43,960 nt of DNA from an uncultured Bacteroidales bacterium (GTDB taxonomy: Bacteria > Bacteroidota > Bacteroidia > Bacteroidales > Bacteroidaceae). Below are positions 1 through 9,645 of the stretch, one piece after another; within the stretch, counting starts at the first letter, position 1; every line of letters starts with the position of its first letter. The position numbers and the translations under genes were made by a program. The stretch covers positions 1 through 43,960 of the forward strand of contig CACXKA010000020.1 of NCBI GenBank assembly GCA_902768125.1, written 5' to 3'. The notes beneath the pieces were generated by a model. That model searched no databases. It had not been told where the DNA came from and saw nothing but the letters and a program-made list of their open reading frames with translations.

Positions 1-86
1 TAAAAACAGGGAAAAATAAATAAAAATAGTTTTATATCTTTACTTGTATTTTTATATTTTTTCTTCGGCGCCACCGGCGCAACTAA

Positions 87-124
87 GTTAAGGTTAAAGA
101 GTTAAAGGGTTAAAGAGTTAAAGA
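87..124. repeat. 8-bp tandem repeat upstream of the HU-like gene
   Basis: Four consecutive copies of an 8-bp unit (gttaaaga or gttaaagg) preceded by a shorter copy lie about 70 bp before the HU-like start codon. Just upstream, at 68-80, is a GC-rich dyad (GCGCC/GGCGC) in otherwise AT-rich DNA. Nothing in the first 192 bases looks coding. Confidence 0.7.
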
Positions 125-192
125 AATAAGGGAAAGTCCCCATCCCTTGAAGTTGGGGGCACAACACAAACACAAAATAAACACAACACAGT

Positions 193-765
193 ATGAGTAA
201 GATTATTTATCGCAAAGTGCGCACGGCTCCGGGCTTGAAGACCACGGACGCCAACTGGGAGCAGAAGGCATCGTACTATGCCAAAGCAGTGTCACTCGAG
301 ACCATGAGTCTGCGCGACATGGCAAAGCACATCGCCAGACACGGTTCACCCTACACGGTGGATGTAGTGGTGGGAGTGCTCGAAGCGTTCCGCAGCTGCT
401 GCATCGAGCAGTTGCTGGAGAGCAAGAAGGTGAAGGTGGAAGGACTCGGCACGTTCTACGTGACCATCGCCAACAAGGAGGGCGGTGAGAAGGACATCGC
501 CAAGTTCAACATCGCCACGATGGCAACAGGTCTGCGTCTGCGCTTCCTGCCTGAGACGACCACCGAGGAGAACCTGAGCTCGAAGGAGTTCCTCAAGAAA
601 GCAAGTTTCGTGGATGTGGCTGACCTTGCCAACATCGAAGAGACTCCATCGGACGAGGACGGCAACGGCGTGGTGGTTGACGACAACCAGGGTGGCTCCA
701 ACACGGGCGGCAACTCCGGTGGTGGCGACAACGGAGGAAGCGGCGGCTTCGACACGGGAGACTAA
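193..765 (+). CDS. HU-like DNA-binding protein with acidic/glycine-rich tail
   Basis: The 190-residue protein belongs to the HU/IHF-like family common in Bacteroidales. Residues about 1-125 carry the fold: an N-terminal helix pair and a beta region (KVKVEGLGTFYV, then LRLRFLPE at the end of the arm). It probably binds and bends DNA as a dimer. From about residue 150 the sequence becomes a low-complexity tail rich in Gly, Asn, Asp and Ser, which is typical of the longer HU-like proteins of this phylum and is likely disordered. The ATG start has no good Shine-Dalgarno sequence, as is normal here. The gene stands alone and faces a terminator shared with nifJ. The specific DNA target is unknown. 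The family call is firm, the cellular role is not. Confidence 0.88.
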   Translation: MSKIIYRKVRTAPGLKTTDANWEQKASYYAKAVSLETMSLRDMAKHIARHGSPYTVDVVVGVLEAFRSCCIEQLLESKKVKVEGLGTFYVTIANKEGGEKDIAKFNIATMATGLRLRFLPETTTEENLSSKEFLKKASFVDVADLANIEETPSDEDGNGVVVDDNQGGSNTGGNSGGGDNGGSGGFDTGD

Positions 766-766
766 G

Positions 767-794
767 GGTTTGAGATTTGAGGTTTGAGATTTGG
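767..794. repeat. 14-bp direct repeat, two copies
   Basis: Two adjacent 14-bp copies of ggtttgagatttg(a/g) start immediately after the stop codon of the HU-like gene. It is a short intergenic microrepeat with no evident coding role. Confidence 0.6.
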
Positions 795-879
795 CTCCGC
801 CGAGCTGAAGGTTCTTGGCAAGCCAAGCGTGCTAAAGATACGATAAGAGGTTTCAAGTCAAAGGTCAAAGGCAAATGAA

Positions 880-908
880 AAGAGAGGGACGCGGTGCGCC
901 CCTCTCTT
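880..908. terminator. Bidirectional hairpin between HU-like gene and nifJ
   Basis: A GAGAGGG/CCCTCTC stem is extended by CGC/GCG around a GGT loop, with A-rich sequence on the left and T-rich sequence on the right. It lies between the convergent ends of the HU-like gene and nifJ and can serve both. Confidence 0.75.
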
Positions 909-931
909 CATGTATTATTATGTTAGAATGT

Positions 932-3900
932 TTACTCTGCTGAGTAGTCGATCTTGCTCATGCGAACGTAGGTTGCATAGCGGTGCTGAGCTGCCTTCTT
1001 GGCTGCGTCGAAGAGCTCCTGAGCCTCGTTTGGACATACCTTCTTGAGTGAGAGGTAACGAACCTCACCGTCGAGGAATGCCTGGAAGTTGTCCCAGTTT
1101 GGAGCCTTGGAGTCGAGCTGGAATGGGTTCTTGCCTTCCTCAGCGAGACGTGGGTCGAAACGCCAGAGGTGCCAGTAACCGCACTCAACTGCCTTAGCTT
1201 CCTCAGCCTGGCTCTTACCCATGCCGCCCTTAGCCTTGAGGCCGTGGTTGATACATGGAGCGTAAGCGATGACGAGTGATGGACCTGGATAAGCCTCTGC
1301 CTCGCGGAGAGCCTTGAGGCACTGTGCGTTGTCGGCACCCATTGCCACCTGAGCCACGTATACATAGCCGTAGGTTGACTGCATGAGACCGAGGTCCTTC
1401 TTGGTGATGCGCTTACCACCGGCAGCGAACTGAGCGATGGCACCGATTGGAGTAGCCTTTGAAGACTGACCGCCTGTGTTGGAGTAAACCTCGGTGTCGA
1501 TGACGAAGATGTTGATGTCCTCGCCAGAAGCAAGAGCGTGGTCGAGACCACCGTAACCGATGTCGTAAGAAGCACCGTCACCACCGATGATCCACTGAGA
1601 ACGCTTCACGAGGTAGTGAGAAAGCTCAGAGAGCTGCTTGCAGATGTCACAACCAGCGTTGCGACCTGCCTCGATAGCTGGAGCGAGCTTGGCTGCTGCT
1701 GCCTTAGAAGCATCTGCGTTGTCCTTGCCTGCGATCCACTCTTCAGCTGCTGCCTTGAACTCTGCAGGAGTGCTGTCCTTGGCGAGAAGCTCGTTGAGCA
1801 GAGCCACGATGCGAGCACGCATCTTCTTGTTGGCGATGGCCATACCAAGACCGTATTCGCAGAAGTCCTCGAACAGGGAGTTAGACCATGCTGGACCCTG
1901 ACCCTTAGCGTTCTTGGTGTATGGGGTAGATGGGATAGAACCAGAGTAGATAGAAGAACATCCTGTAGCGTTAGCCACCATCTGACGGTCGCCGAAGAGC
2001 TGAGAGATGAGCTTCACGTATGGAGTCTCACCGCAACCAGAGCATGCGCCGCTGAACTCGAAGAGTGGGGTAGCGAACTGGCTCACGCGTGGGTTTGCCT
2101 TGTAGTCGATGAGGTCTTGCTTGCTGGCCACGTTCTTCACGCAGTAGTCCCAGTTCTTTGCCTCGCTGAGCTCGCCCTGCAGAGGAACCATCTTGAGCGC
2201 CTGGTTGCCCTTCTTGCCTGGACATACATCCACGCAGTTGCCGCAACCGAGACAGTCCATGACGCTCACCTGCATGCGGAACTTCATGCCCTTGAGCTGT
2301 GCTGGAGCCAGCATGTCGAGCTTAGCAGCGTCGAGACCGGCAGCTTCCTTCTCGTCCATGACGAATGGGCGGATGGCAGCGTGAGGACAAACGAATGCAC
2401 ACTTGTTACACTGGATACAGTTTTCAGAATCCCAAGTTGGAACGAAAGCTGACACACCACGCTTCTCGTAAGCAGCTGTGCCCTGCTCCCACATACCGTC
2501 CTCGTAGCCCTTGTAAGCAGAAACTGGGAGGAGGTCGCCGTTCTGTGCGTTGATAGGACGCACGAGCTTGTTGATGAACTCAGGATCGTCGTTAGCTTCC
2601 ACAGGATCAGCAGGAAGGTTCTTCCATGCTGGGTCAACGTCGAGCTTCTGATACTCACCACCGCGGTCAACAGCAGCGAAGTTCATGTTCACCACGTCTT
2701 CACCCTTCTTGCCGTAAGACTTCACGATGGCCTTCTTCATCTGCTCCACAGCGAGGTCAACAGGAATCACCTCAGTGATGCGGAAGAATGCAGACTGGAG
2801 GATGGTGTTCGTGCGGTTGCCGAGACCAATCTCCTGAGCAATCTTGGTTGCGTTGATATAGTAAACGGTGATGTTCTTCTCAGCGAAGTACTTCTTCACG
2901 TTGTTTGGCAGGAAGTTCACGAGTTCCTCACCCTCGAAGATAGTGTTGAGGAGGAACTGACCGTTCTGACGAAGACCACGGAGCACGTCGTACATGCGGA
3001 GATAAGCCTGCACGTGGCATGCCACGAAGTTAGGAGTCTTGATCTGATAAGTAGAACGGATTGGCGTGTCTCCGAAACGGAGGTGTGAGCAAGTGAAACC
3101 ACCTGACTTCTTAGAGTCGTAAGAGAAGTAAGCCTGGCAGTACTTGTTGGTGTTGTCACCGATGATCTTCACAGAGTTCTTGTTGGCACCTACAGTACCG
3201 TCGGCACCAAGACCGAAGAACTTAGCCTCGAAGATGCCCTCGCCACCGAGTGCCATTTCCTCTTCGATAGGAAGTGAACGGAAAGTCACGTCATCCACAA
3301 CGCCTACGGTGAAGTGATTCTTTGGCTCTGGGAGTTCGAGGTTCTTGTAAACGGTGAGGATCATGGTTGGAGTCACGTCGGCAGAACCGAGACCGTAACG
3401 ACCACCAACGATAACAGGCGCATTCTCCTGACCGTAGAAGGCATCCTTCACGTCGAGGTAGAGAGGTTCGCCGTTAGCACCTGGCTCCTTCGTGCGGTCG
3501 AGCACAGCGATGCGCTTCACGCTCTTTGGAACAGCTGCGAGCAGACGCTCTACAGAGAATGGACGATAGAGGTGAACAGACACCATACCGTACTTCTTGC
3601 CGTTGGCGTTAGCGTAATCGATAGCCTCACGAGCAGCCTCAGTGGCAGAACCCATCAGGATGATAACGTCGGTAGCGTCAGCAGCACCATAATATGTGAA
3701 TGGCTTGTACTCACGACCAGTGATCTTAGAGATTTCAGCCATGTACTTCTCAACAACAGCAGGAACTTCCTCGTAGAATGGGTTGCAAGACTCACGATGT
3801 GCGAAGAAAGTCTCTGGGTTCTCAGCCATACCCTTTGCCTCAGGATGCTCTGGAGAGAGTGCACGAGAACGGAACTCAGCCACCTTGTCCATTGGAACGA

Positions 3901-4486
3901 GAGGACGGATGTCTTCCATGTCCATCTCCTCAATCTTGTGGTACTCGTGAGAAGTACGGAAACCGTCGAAGAAGTTGATGAATGGAACACGAGTCTCGAG
4001 AGCTGCCAAGTGAGCAACAGCAGAGAGGTCCATCACTTCCTGTACAGAACCTTCGCAAAGCATAGCGAAACCTGTCTGGCGGCAAGCCATCACGTCACCG
4101 TGGTCACCGAAGATACAGAGTGAGTGGCTGGCAACGGTACGAGCAGATACGTGGAATACAGATGGGAGCAACTCACCTGCAATCTTGTACATGTTAGGAA
4201 TCATCAGGAGAAGACCCTGAGATGCTGTGAATGTAGTAGTGAGGGCACCAGCCTGGAGAGAACCGTGAACAGCACCTGCTGCACCAGCCTCAGACTGCAT
4301 TTCCTGTACGAGAACTGTGTCGCCGAAGAGATTCTTGCGACCTGCTACAGCCCACTCATCCACATGCTCAGCCATCGGAGACGATGGGGTGATGGGGTAG
4401 ATGGCAGCCACCTCTGAGAACATGTAGGCTACATGAGCCGCAGCGGTGTTACCATCACAAGTAATAAATTTCTTTTCTTTACCCAT
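932..4486 (-). CDS. nifJ: Pyruvate:ferredoxin (flavodoxin) oxidoreductase
   Basis: A single-chain 1184-residue PFOR, the usual length for this fused enzyme. It oxidises pyruvate with CoA to acetyl-CoA and CO2 and reduces ferredoxin or flavodoxin, the central step of anaerobic pyruvate breakdown in the cytoplasm. The N-terminal pyruvate-binding domain carries the YPITPSSPMAEHVDEW motif. Two ferredoxin-type clusters follow in the middle (CIQCNKCAFVCP and CLGCGNCVDVCP). The C-terminal thiamine diphosphate domain shows GCGETPY, GDGASYDIGYGGLDH and DTEVYSNTGGQ. All expected cysteines are present. It starts with ATG at 4486 and lies 42 bp downstream of the AAA ATPase gene, with no clear promoter between them, so read-through is possible. 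Confidence 0.97.
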   Translation of the reverse strand: MGKEKKFITCDGNTAAAHVAYMFSEVAAIYPITPSSPMAEHVDEWAVAGRKNLFGDTVLVQEMQSEAGAAGAVHGSLQAGALTTTFTASQGLLLMIPNMYKIAGELLPSVFHVSARTVASHSLCIFGDHGDVMACRQTGFAMLCEGSVQEVMDLSAVAHLAALETRVPFINFFDGFRTSHEYHKIEEMDMEDIRPLVPMDKVAEFRSRALSPEHPEAKGMAENPETFFAHRESCNPFYEEVPAVVEKYMAEISKITGREYKPFTYYGAADATDVIILMGSATEAAREAIDYANANGKKYGMVSVHLYRPFSVERLLAAVPKSVKRIAVLDRTKEPGANGEPLYLDVKDAFYGQENAPVIVGGRYGLGSADVTPTMILTVYKNLELPEPKNHFTVGVVDDVTFRSLPIEEEMALGGEGIFEAKFFGLGADGTVGANKNSVKIIGDNTNKYCQAYFSYDSKKSGGFTCSHLRFGDTPIRSTYQIKTPNFVACHVQAYLRMYDVLRGLRQNGQFLLNTIFEGEELVNFLPNNVKKYFAEKNITVYYINATKIAQEIGLGNRTNTILQSAFFRITEVIPVDLAVEQMKKAIVKSYGKKGEDVVNMNFAAVDRGGEYQKLDVDPAWKNLPADPVEANDDPEFINKLVRPINAQNGDLLPVSAYKGYEDGMWEQGTAAYEKRGVSAFVPTWDSENCIQCNKCAFVCPHAAIRPFVMDEKEAAGLDAAKLDMLAPAQLKGMKFRMQVSVMDCLGCGNCVDVCPGKKGNQALKMVPLQGELSEAKNWDYCVKNVASKQDLIDYKANPRVSQFATPLFEFSGACSGCGETPYVKLISQLFGDRQMVANATGCSSIYSGSIPSTPYTKNAKGQGPAWSNSLFEDFCEYGLGMAIANKKMRARIVALLNELLAKDSTPAEFKAAAEEWIAGKDNADASKAAAAKLAPAIEAGRNAGCDICKQLSELSHYLVKRSQWIIGGDGASYDIGYGGLDHALASGEDINIFVIDTEVYSNTGGQSSKATPIGAIAQFAAGGKRITKKDLGLMQSTYGYVYVAQVAMGADNAQCLKALREAEAYPGPSLVIAYAPCINHGLKAKGGMGKSQAEEAKAVECGYWHLWRFDPRLAEEGKNPFQLDSKAPNWDNFQAFLDGEVRYLSLKKVCPNEAQELFDAAKKAAQHRYATYVRMSKIDYSAE

Positions 4487-4528
4487 AATTTTATGTTAGA
4501 AATTAAATGTGATTATACATTATATATT

Positions 4529-5758
4529 TTAATAGAGGAATCCGAAGAGCCAGAGTGGAATCTGGTTGCCATCGCCAATGTCGCATTGGTTGACAGCATA
4601 GAGCGCCTTTGCCTTGCTCTTCAGCTTCGTGCTATGTTCAGCAATCTTGAACTCCACCTGCTCGTCCACGAGGAAAGAACAGAGGTTTCCGTGCTTGTTC
4701 ACGAGGTGGTCTTTCCAAAGGGTGTTGCAGAAGAAGGTTTCCAACACATCGTGCTCGTCGAAGCAACGAGGATAGAAACTGTACATCAGGTTGGAATTGT
4801 GGAGCAGCACGCGGGCTGGCTTCTTGGGGAACTCATCGCCCTTGCTGTAGATCATGTTGACTAGACGTGCTTCTTCCAGATATTTGATGTAGTGCATCAC
4901 CGTGGCGCGGCTCATGCTCAAATCCTGTGCCAGCTGGCTGACATTGGGAACGCTGCTGCCACTCGTGGTGAGCATATAGAAAAGTTGCTTGATTTTCGCC
5001 AGATACTTCAACTCAATCTGCTTGACCAGCAGGATGTCCACCTCAATCATCATGTTCATGTTCTTCAACAAGTTCTCGCTGTAGTTCGCCTTGTCGAGGA
5101 AGAACGGATAGAAACCATGGTGGAGATATGCCTGGAAATACTCTCGTGGATTGAGCTTGGAGAAAATTTCTGTGGCAATCTGCTTGTGGTTGTTGATGAT
5201 TTCGTTCAGGGTGTAAGAGCGGAATTGGAAACCTGTGGTGAGGTTCAAGAACTCACGGAAGGAGAAACCTCGCAGGTTGTACGATTTCACGATTCCATTC
5301 AATTCAGGGTTCTCTTCTTTCAGGCGCATCACAGGAGAGCCTGTGAAGACAATCTTCAAACCAGGGTAGCGGTCGTAGCATTCACGCAACTGCGTACTCC
5401 AATCTGGCTGCTTGAACACTTGGTCAATAAGCAACACCTTGCCACCTGAATGGTAGAACTCGCCGGCAAACTCTGTTATGCCGACGTTTTGGACGTAAAA
5501 GTTGTTAGTGTTAATGTACAAACACGAATGGTCGTACGGTGAGAAATGTTCTTTGGCATACTGAAGCAAGAAAGTGGTCTTTCCTACGCCACGAGCACCC
5601 TTGATGCCAATCATTCGGTCTTTCCAATTGATCTCGTCCATCAGGTCTCGACGCACGGGGGCTTTCAGATGCTCTACCAAAAAAGCATGTGTACGGAAAA
5701 AAGATTCCATAAATTTTTTTGTTTTTAAGAGGTCATTCGCGAATGCCATCAATAGCAT
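4529..5758 (-). CDS. AAA-type P-loop ATPase with C-terminal nuclease-like region
   Basis: A 409-residue member of the large AAA_14/DUF4143-like ATPase group that is abundant in Bacteroidetes and of unproven function. Walker A is GARGVGKTT at residues 54-62. The Walker B region is LLIDQV near 109-114, with Gln where the catalytic Glu usually stands. A sensor-like IVFTGS and the family signature GFSFREFL follow. A helix-turn-helix segment (SQLAQDLSMSRATVMHYIKYL) sits at about two thirds of the length, and the protein ends with the characteristic IPLWLFGFLY. It has its own promoter at 5787-5818. The start may be the ATG at 5758 or the one three codons later. The family is clear. Any link to defence, DNA handling or nifJ is not shown. 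Confidence 0.85.
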   Translation of the reverse strand: MLLMAFANDLLKTKKFMESFFRTHAFLVEHLKAPVRRDLMDEINWKDRMIGIKGARGVGKTTFLLQYAKEHFSPYDHSCLYINTNNFYVQNVGITEFAGEFYHSGGKVLLIDQVFKQPDWSTQLRECYDRYPGLKIVFTGSPVMRLKEENPELNGIVKSYNLRGFSFREFLNLTTGFQFRSYTLNEIINNHKQIATEIFSKLNPREYFQAYLHHGFYPFFLDKANYSENLLKNMNMMIEVDILLVKQIELKYLAKIKQLFYMLTTSGSSVPNVSQLAQDLSMSRATVMHYIKYLEEARLVNMIYSKGDEFPKKPARVLLHNSNLMYSFYPRCFDEHDVLETFFCNTLWKDHLVNKHGNLCSFLVDEQVEFKIAEHSTKLKSKAKALYAVNQCDIGDGNQIPLWLFGFLY

Positions 5759-5786
5759 AAAAATGCTACTATGACGAAAATTTGTG

Positions 5787-5818
5787 CAAAATTACGACTT
5801 TTTCCCATAAAATGCAAA
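5787..5818 (-). promoter_or_regulatory. Bacteroidota-type promoter for the AAA ATPase gene
   Basis: On the minus strand a TTTG (5815-5818) is followed after 20 bp by TAATTTTG (5787-5794), matching the TTTG/TAnnTTTG consensus. It is 29 bp before the ATG at 5758. Confidence 0.7.
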
Positions 5819-5916
5819 CTTGACTTTGCAAAATTTGCTTTTTCATAGAAAAAATATGCCTCAGAACCCGTTTTAGTTCCGATAACGGACAATCCAATGC
5901 GTGGTTTGGTTGTTTT

Positions 5917-6951
5917 TTAGAAAGTGGGATATTGCATCGTGGAGCAATGCAGGGAACCATGCTGAAGAACCAGCGTAAGGCAATCAACGGGAATGATTTC
6001 TCTGTCAGGAAAAGCCTCCTTGAGCCGAGCAAGTGCCACAGCATCCTTGTCGAGTTGGTTGTAAGTGGGGACAAGGACGGCACCATTGATGATGAGGAAA
6101 TTGGCATGCGTGGAAGGCAGTCTTTCGCCCTCTTCGTCATAGCAGGCATCAGGCAAGGGAAGAGGGTAGAGGGTGTAGGGCTTTCCGTCGAGGGTGCGAA
6201 GGGCAAGCAATTCCTGTTCCATCGCTTGCAATTCTTCGTAGTGCTCGTCGGTTGGATCATCACATTTCACATAGGCAATGGAAGTGGGAGAACAGAAACG
6301 GGCAACGGTGTCAATATGCCCATCTGTGTCGTCTCCTGCCAGCCAAGAATGATGAATCCAAATGACTCGTTCTGCCTGAAAGCATTGCTTTAATCGTTCC
6401 TCTATATCTTGCTGAGAAAGAGTATTGTTACGATTTTCTGCTAACAAACAACTTGAAGTGACTATCAACGTACCTTCACCATCACTTTCGATGCTGCCGC
6501 CCTCAAAGACAAAGTCAAGGTGATTTTGGTATTCGACAGGAATCTCGTTGTAGAACGACGTGATTTCAGGTAGGATTTTTTTGTTGATTTTGTTGTCGAA
6601 ATTAGCAGCAAATTTGAGTCCCCAACCATTGAATTGGAAATCGAGCAGGAGGGCTTTTTTCTGCTGCTCATCCAGACAGGTGATGAAAGCATGATCTCGT
6701 GCCCAAGTGTCATTGGTGGAACAAGAGACAAAAGTGATGTTGTCGAGGGAAATGCCTCGTTGCAGCAAGGCTTTCTTTGCCTCCTCAGGATATTGTGCCA
6801 CAATGAGCAGCGGCTCCCGTTTTGCCACTTCTCGGGCAATGTTGCAGAAACAGTCAATGGCATCAGCCAACACGGGTGCCCAATCCGTGTCCTTATGAGG
6901 CCACGTGAGTTGCACAAATGCTTGCTGATGCCATTCTGCTGGGAAGAACAT
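5917..6951 (-). CDS. Agmatine deiminase (peptidyl-arginine deiminase family)
   Basis: The 344-residue protein has the guanidine-modifying fold of agmatine deiminases, which turn agmatine into N-carbamoylputrescine and ammonia on the way to putrescine. Visible motifs are WARD (83-86), GGSIESDG (151-158), DDTDGHID (207-214, with the catalytic His/Asp pair) and HGSLHC near the C-terminus, where Cys336 is the expected nucleophile. Length fits the family (about 340-370), and the C-terminus is slightly short. It is the last gene of the prs run, 5 bp after the GH43 gene. The usual partner, N-carbamoylputrescine amidase, is not next to it. Agmatine is the family's best-known substrate; a related guanidino substrate cannot be excluded. 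Confidence 0.87.
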   Translation of the reverse strand: MFFPAEWHQQAFVQLTWPHKDTDWAPVLADAIDCFCNIAREVAKREPLLIVAQYPEEAKKALLQRGISLDNITFVSCSTNDTWARDHAFITCLDEQQKKALLLDFQFNGWGLKFAANFDNKINKKILPEITSFYNEIPVEYQNHLDFVFEGGSIESDGEGTLIVTSSCLLAENRNNTLSQQDIEERLKQCFQAERVIWIHHSWLAGDDTDGHIDTVARFCSPTSIAYVKCDDPTDEHYEELQAMEQELLALRTLDGKPYTLYPLPLPDACYDEEGERLPSTHANFLIINGAVLVPTYNQLDKDAVALARLKEAFPDREIIPVDCLTLVLQHGSLHCSTMQYPTF

Positions 6952-6956
6952 ACTGC

Positions 6957-8912
6957 TTATCGGGTGAAATTGAGGGATGGCTTGACAGGAACAATGTTGC
7001 CATTCTTGTCAAACGTCATCTTGTCGATGCAGACTTCGCGATGGATGCCTGGCTCATGGCGCAAGTAGTTCTTGTTGATGCGATGGTAGCAGATATACCA
7101 CTCGTCCTTGCCTGGAATCTGCAAGATGGAGTTGTGGGCTGTACCATAAATCTTTTCTGCTGGCACCTGCTCAATCACACGATAGTTCTGCTCATCAATC
7201 TGGATGTCGCCCAGAGGTGACTTGCTTGTGCCGTAGCAGACGTGGTAGTTAGGAGAACCCGTGTCGTCCACTGACCAGAGGAAGTAGTAAGTGCCCTTGC
7301 GATAGAACACATAGGGAGCCTCGCGATAAGCCCAAGTCTGGAGCGTTCCACCTTTGGGTGTCATGTGCTTGACGGTTTCCCTCTTGATGGACAGCATATC
7401 GTCGTTCAGTTCAGCACCAGCCATGAAGCCATTGCCCCAATAAAGGTAGTACTTACCTGATTTCGGGTCTTGGAACACATCCACATCAATGGCTTGTCCA
7501 CCACGTGCTTCTCTCGGACGGTCTTCATCCGTCACGATAGGTGCGTCTGTCGCCACAAAAGGTCCTGTGGGGTTGTCGCTAACAGCCACACCAATTTCCT
7601 TGCGATTGCTCTTGGGGTTGTGGGCTGAGAAATAGAAGTAATATTTGTAGGAACCGTTCTTCTGCTTGCGCTCAATGATGCAAGGAGCCCATGCATTGCC
7701 AGTAGCCCATTTCACTTGGTCGCCCTTCACGTCGAGCATCTTGCCCTCGTCTTTCCATGTGACGAGGTCGTCAGAGGAAAATACGCTGAAGTCATGACCT
7801 CCCCATCCTGGCGTTCCGTCAGTCGTGCTGTAGATATAGTACTTCTTGGTCTTGTTGGAGTACATTATCTCTGGGTCAGCATGGAAACCAGTCAGGATGG
7901 GCTGATTAAAATTTGCGAAAGCCTTCAGCAAACGCTCCTTTTCAGCGCGAGTGATAGGGATGATAGTGCCATGACGAGGCGTGAATTTGCCCTTTGTCTC
8001 TGTGTTCTGCACGAACTTGAAGGTCTTGAGGTCTTCTGACTTGCAGAACTGGTAGTGACCATTGGCGTAGCAGTCATACATGATGATCCATGACTTGCCA
8101 TCAAGGCTCTTGCACACACCAACACCTTCCACAGCCTCTTTCGTCTGCTCCACATTTCCATCGAGCATCTGCCACTTGTCGGTCAGGTTCTTGGCTACAG
8201 CCTGATAGATGCCACGACCCGACTCCTGCTTGTAGAAGAGGTGATAGAGTTGGTCAGCTTCGTTATAGACAATGTCACCATCGATGGTGGCGTTTCCTGC
8301 ATCGAAGAGCCACTTGGGTTCTCCTTCGAGGTCTGTGAAGTCCTTGTTGGCATACTGGTAATAAATCTTGTCGTAGGAACCTTCATCGCTGGTGCGCAAC
8401 GAATAGAACACCATATACTTACCAGCCTTTCGGTCGTAGATGGTTTCTGGTGCCCACACGCGGATGACATTCTTCCACGTTTTCGTGTAGCGAGTAGGGA
8501 AGTTGATGGTGGAGTGCTGCCAATGAATCAGGTCTGTTGATTTCAGCAACACCATACCACGGTTGCTCGACCATCCCAAGCTGGAACGCATGTCGGTCAC
8601 CACCATGTAGAAGGTTTTGCCATCTTCACCACGCAGGATATGAGGGTCGCGCACACATTGGGTCAAAGCAATAGTGTCTGACTCAATGACGGGGTCTCCA
8701 TTGTTCAGGGGTGTGAAGTTGAAACCATCCTCGCTGATGGCGTAGCAGATTTGCTCATCCTTGGGGTCATTACTGTTGAAATAGGTGAACAAGTAAGCCA
8801 CCATTTCATTCGGATCTTGTGGCTCTTCCTTTGCTGCTTTTGAATTGCCAGCCATCATAGGCAGGGATAACGAAGCACAAAGGGCTGTTGTCAGTAAGAA
8901 TTTTGTGTTCAT
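6957..8912 (-). CDS. Exported protein with two GH43-type beta-propeller domains
   Basis: A 651-residue protein with an N-terminal signal peptide (about residues 1-22, ending near MMAGNSKA). Two glycosidase-like five-bladed propellers follow. The first, about 30-310, shows RDPHI, VWAPETIYD and an EGVGV acid motif. The second, about 335-630, shows FHADPEIM, WAPCIIE, AIDVDVF and EAPYVFYR, corresponding to the catalytic Asp, Asp and Glu region of family 43. Such enzymes remove arabinose or xylose from plant arabinan or xylan in the periplasm or at the surface, but the substrate cannot be read from sequence. It lies 19 bp after the nucleotidyltransferase gene and 5 bp before the agmatine deiminase gene, an odd setting with no SusC/SusD pair nearby. 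Confidence 0.85.
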   Translation of the reverse strand: MNTKFLLTTALCASLSLPMMAGNSKAAKEEPQDPNEMVAYLFTYFNSNDPKDEQICYAISEDGFNFTPLNNGDPVIESDTIALTQCVRDPHILRGEDGKTFYMVVTDMRSSLGWSSNRGMVLLKSTDLIHWQHSTINFPTRYTKTWKNVIRVWAPETIYDRKAGKYMVFYSLRTSDEGSYDKIYYQYANKDFTDLEGEPKWLFDAGNATIDGDIVYNEADQLYHLFYKQESGRGIYQAVAKNLTDKWQMLDGNVEQTKEAVEGVGVCKSLDGKSWIIMYDCYANGHYQFCKSEDLKTFKFVQNTETKGKFTPRHGTIIPITRAEKERLLKAFANFNQPILTGFHADPEIMYSNKTKKYYIYSTTDGTPGWGGHDFSVFSSDDLVTWKDEGKMLDVKGDQVKWATGNAWAPCIIERKQKNGSYKYYFYFSAHNPKSNRKEIGVAVSDNPTGPFVATDAPIVTDEDRPREARGGQAIDVDVFQDPKSGKYYLYWGNGFMAGAELNDDMLSIKRETVKHMTPKGGTLQTWAYREAPYVFYRKGTYYFLWSVDDTGSPNYHVCYGTSKSPLGDIQIDEQNYRVIEQVPAEKIYGTAHNSILQIPGKDEWYICYHRINKNYLRHEPGIHREVCIDKMTFDKNGNIVPVKPSLNFTR

Positions 8913-8931
8913 ATAGGTGTAATTTTAGTTA

Positions 8932-9642
8932 TTAGTTGTTTAGTGATGATGTCTTAGATAGAAAGGCTTCTGCCTTCTCGATGTCCGATGCATGGTCAAC
9001 GTCCAAGATTTTGCTGAAAGGGTAGGCTTTCAGATGGAGTCCGTCCTTCACCAGTTGCCGTTGGAAATTTCGCATGCGCGACTGTCCTTCTGCGATGCAT
9101 TTGTCGATGACAGGAAAACTCTTCTCGTCCAATCCATAGATACCTCCTGAGATGTACTTCTGAGGCTCATCATCAAGGAAGCCCGTAATGGTCATGTCAT
9201 CGTCTATGGCAATATAGAGCGGCTTCTCATCGTCGATGTAGTCAGTCACCGCCATCAAGCCGTCCGCTTGAGCATTCTGCCAACTTTGTATATATGCTTT
9301 GAATTCAGCCTCTTGGAAGATGGTGTCCACCGTCGTGAGGCAGAACTTTCCTTTTCCCATCATTTGCCTCAGCTCATAAAAGCTGTGCATGGATGAAGGG
9401 GTGGTCTTGACAATGAGGTGTATCTTGGGGTCTGCCGCTTGCAGGTGGTGGAGATGCTCCTGAGTGAGTGGGGTGAGGTTGTTGGTGATGATATAGATGT
9501 TGTCGGCTCCACAATCGTTGAAGATGCGGATGAGCCTGTCAATCATTGCCTCTCCCTTCACCTTCACCAGAGGCTTGGGGAGTTCGACACCCTCCTGTGC
9601 CAGCCTTGAACCCTCTCCTGCTGCAAGTATGGCAAACGTCAT
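8932..9642 (-). CDS. NTP-transferase (sugar nucleotidyltransferase-like)
   Basis: A 236-residue protein of the nucleotidyltransferase GT-A fold. It begins with the signature AILAAGEGSRL, followed by PKPLVKVKG, which binds the nucleotide. Later segments (TTVDTIF, GGIYGLDEKSF and KILDVDHASDIEKAE) fit the MobA-like/GlmU-like class that activates a sugar or cofactor phosphate with CTP, GTP or UTP. The substrate is unknown. It follows prs by only 3 bp, so the two are probably cotranscribed. It ends with an ordinary C-terminus and no extra acyltransferase domain. The class is confident, the substrate is not. Confidence 0.82.
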   Translation of the reverse strand: MTFAILAAGEGSRLAQEGVELPKPLVKVKGEAMIDRLIRIFNDCGADNIYIITNNLTPLTQEHLHHLQAADPKIHLIVKTTPSSMHSFYELRQMMGKGKFCLTTVDTIFQEAEFKAYIQSWQNAQADGLMAVTDYIDDEKPLYIAIDDDMTITGFLDDEPQKYISGGIYGLDEKSFPVIDKCIAEGQSRMRNFQRQLVKDGLHLKAYPFSKILDVDHASDIEKAEAFLSKTSSLNN

Positions 9643-9645
9643 GCA

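Noticed and set aside
1538-2452. Long plus-strand open frame inside nifJ
   Set aside because: It is the complement of a clear nifJ coding region and has a Cys/Trp/Leu-rich composition without any family pattern.
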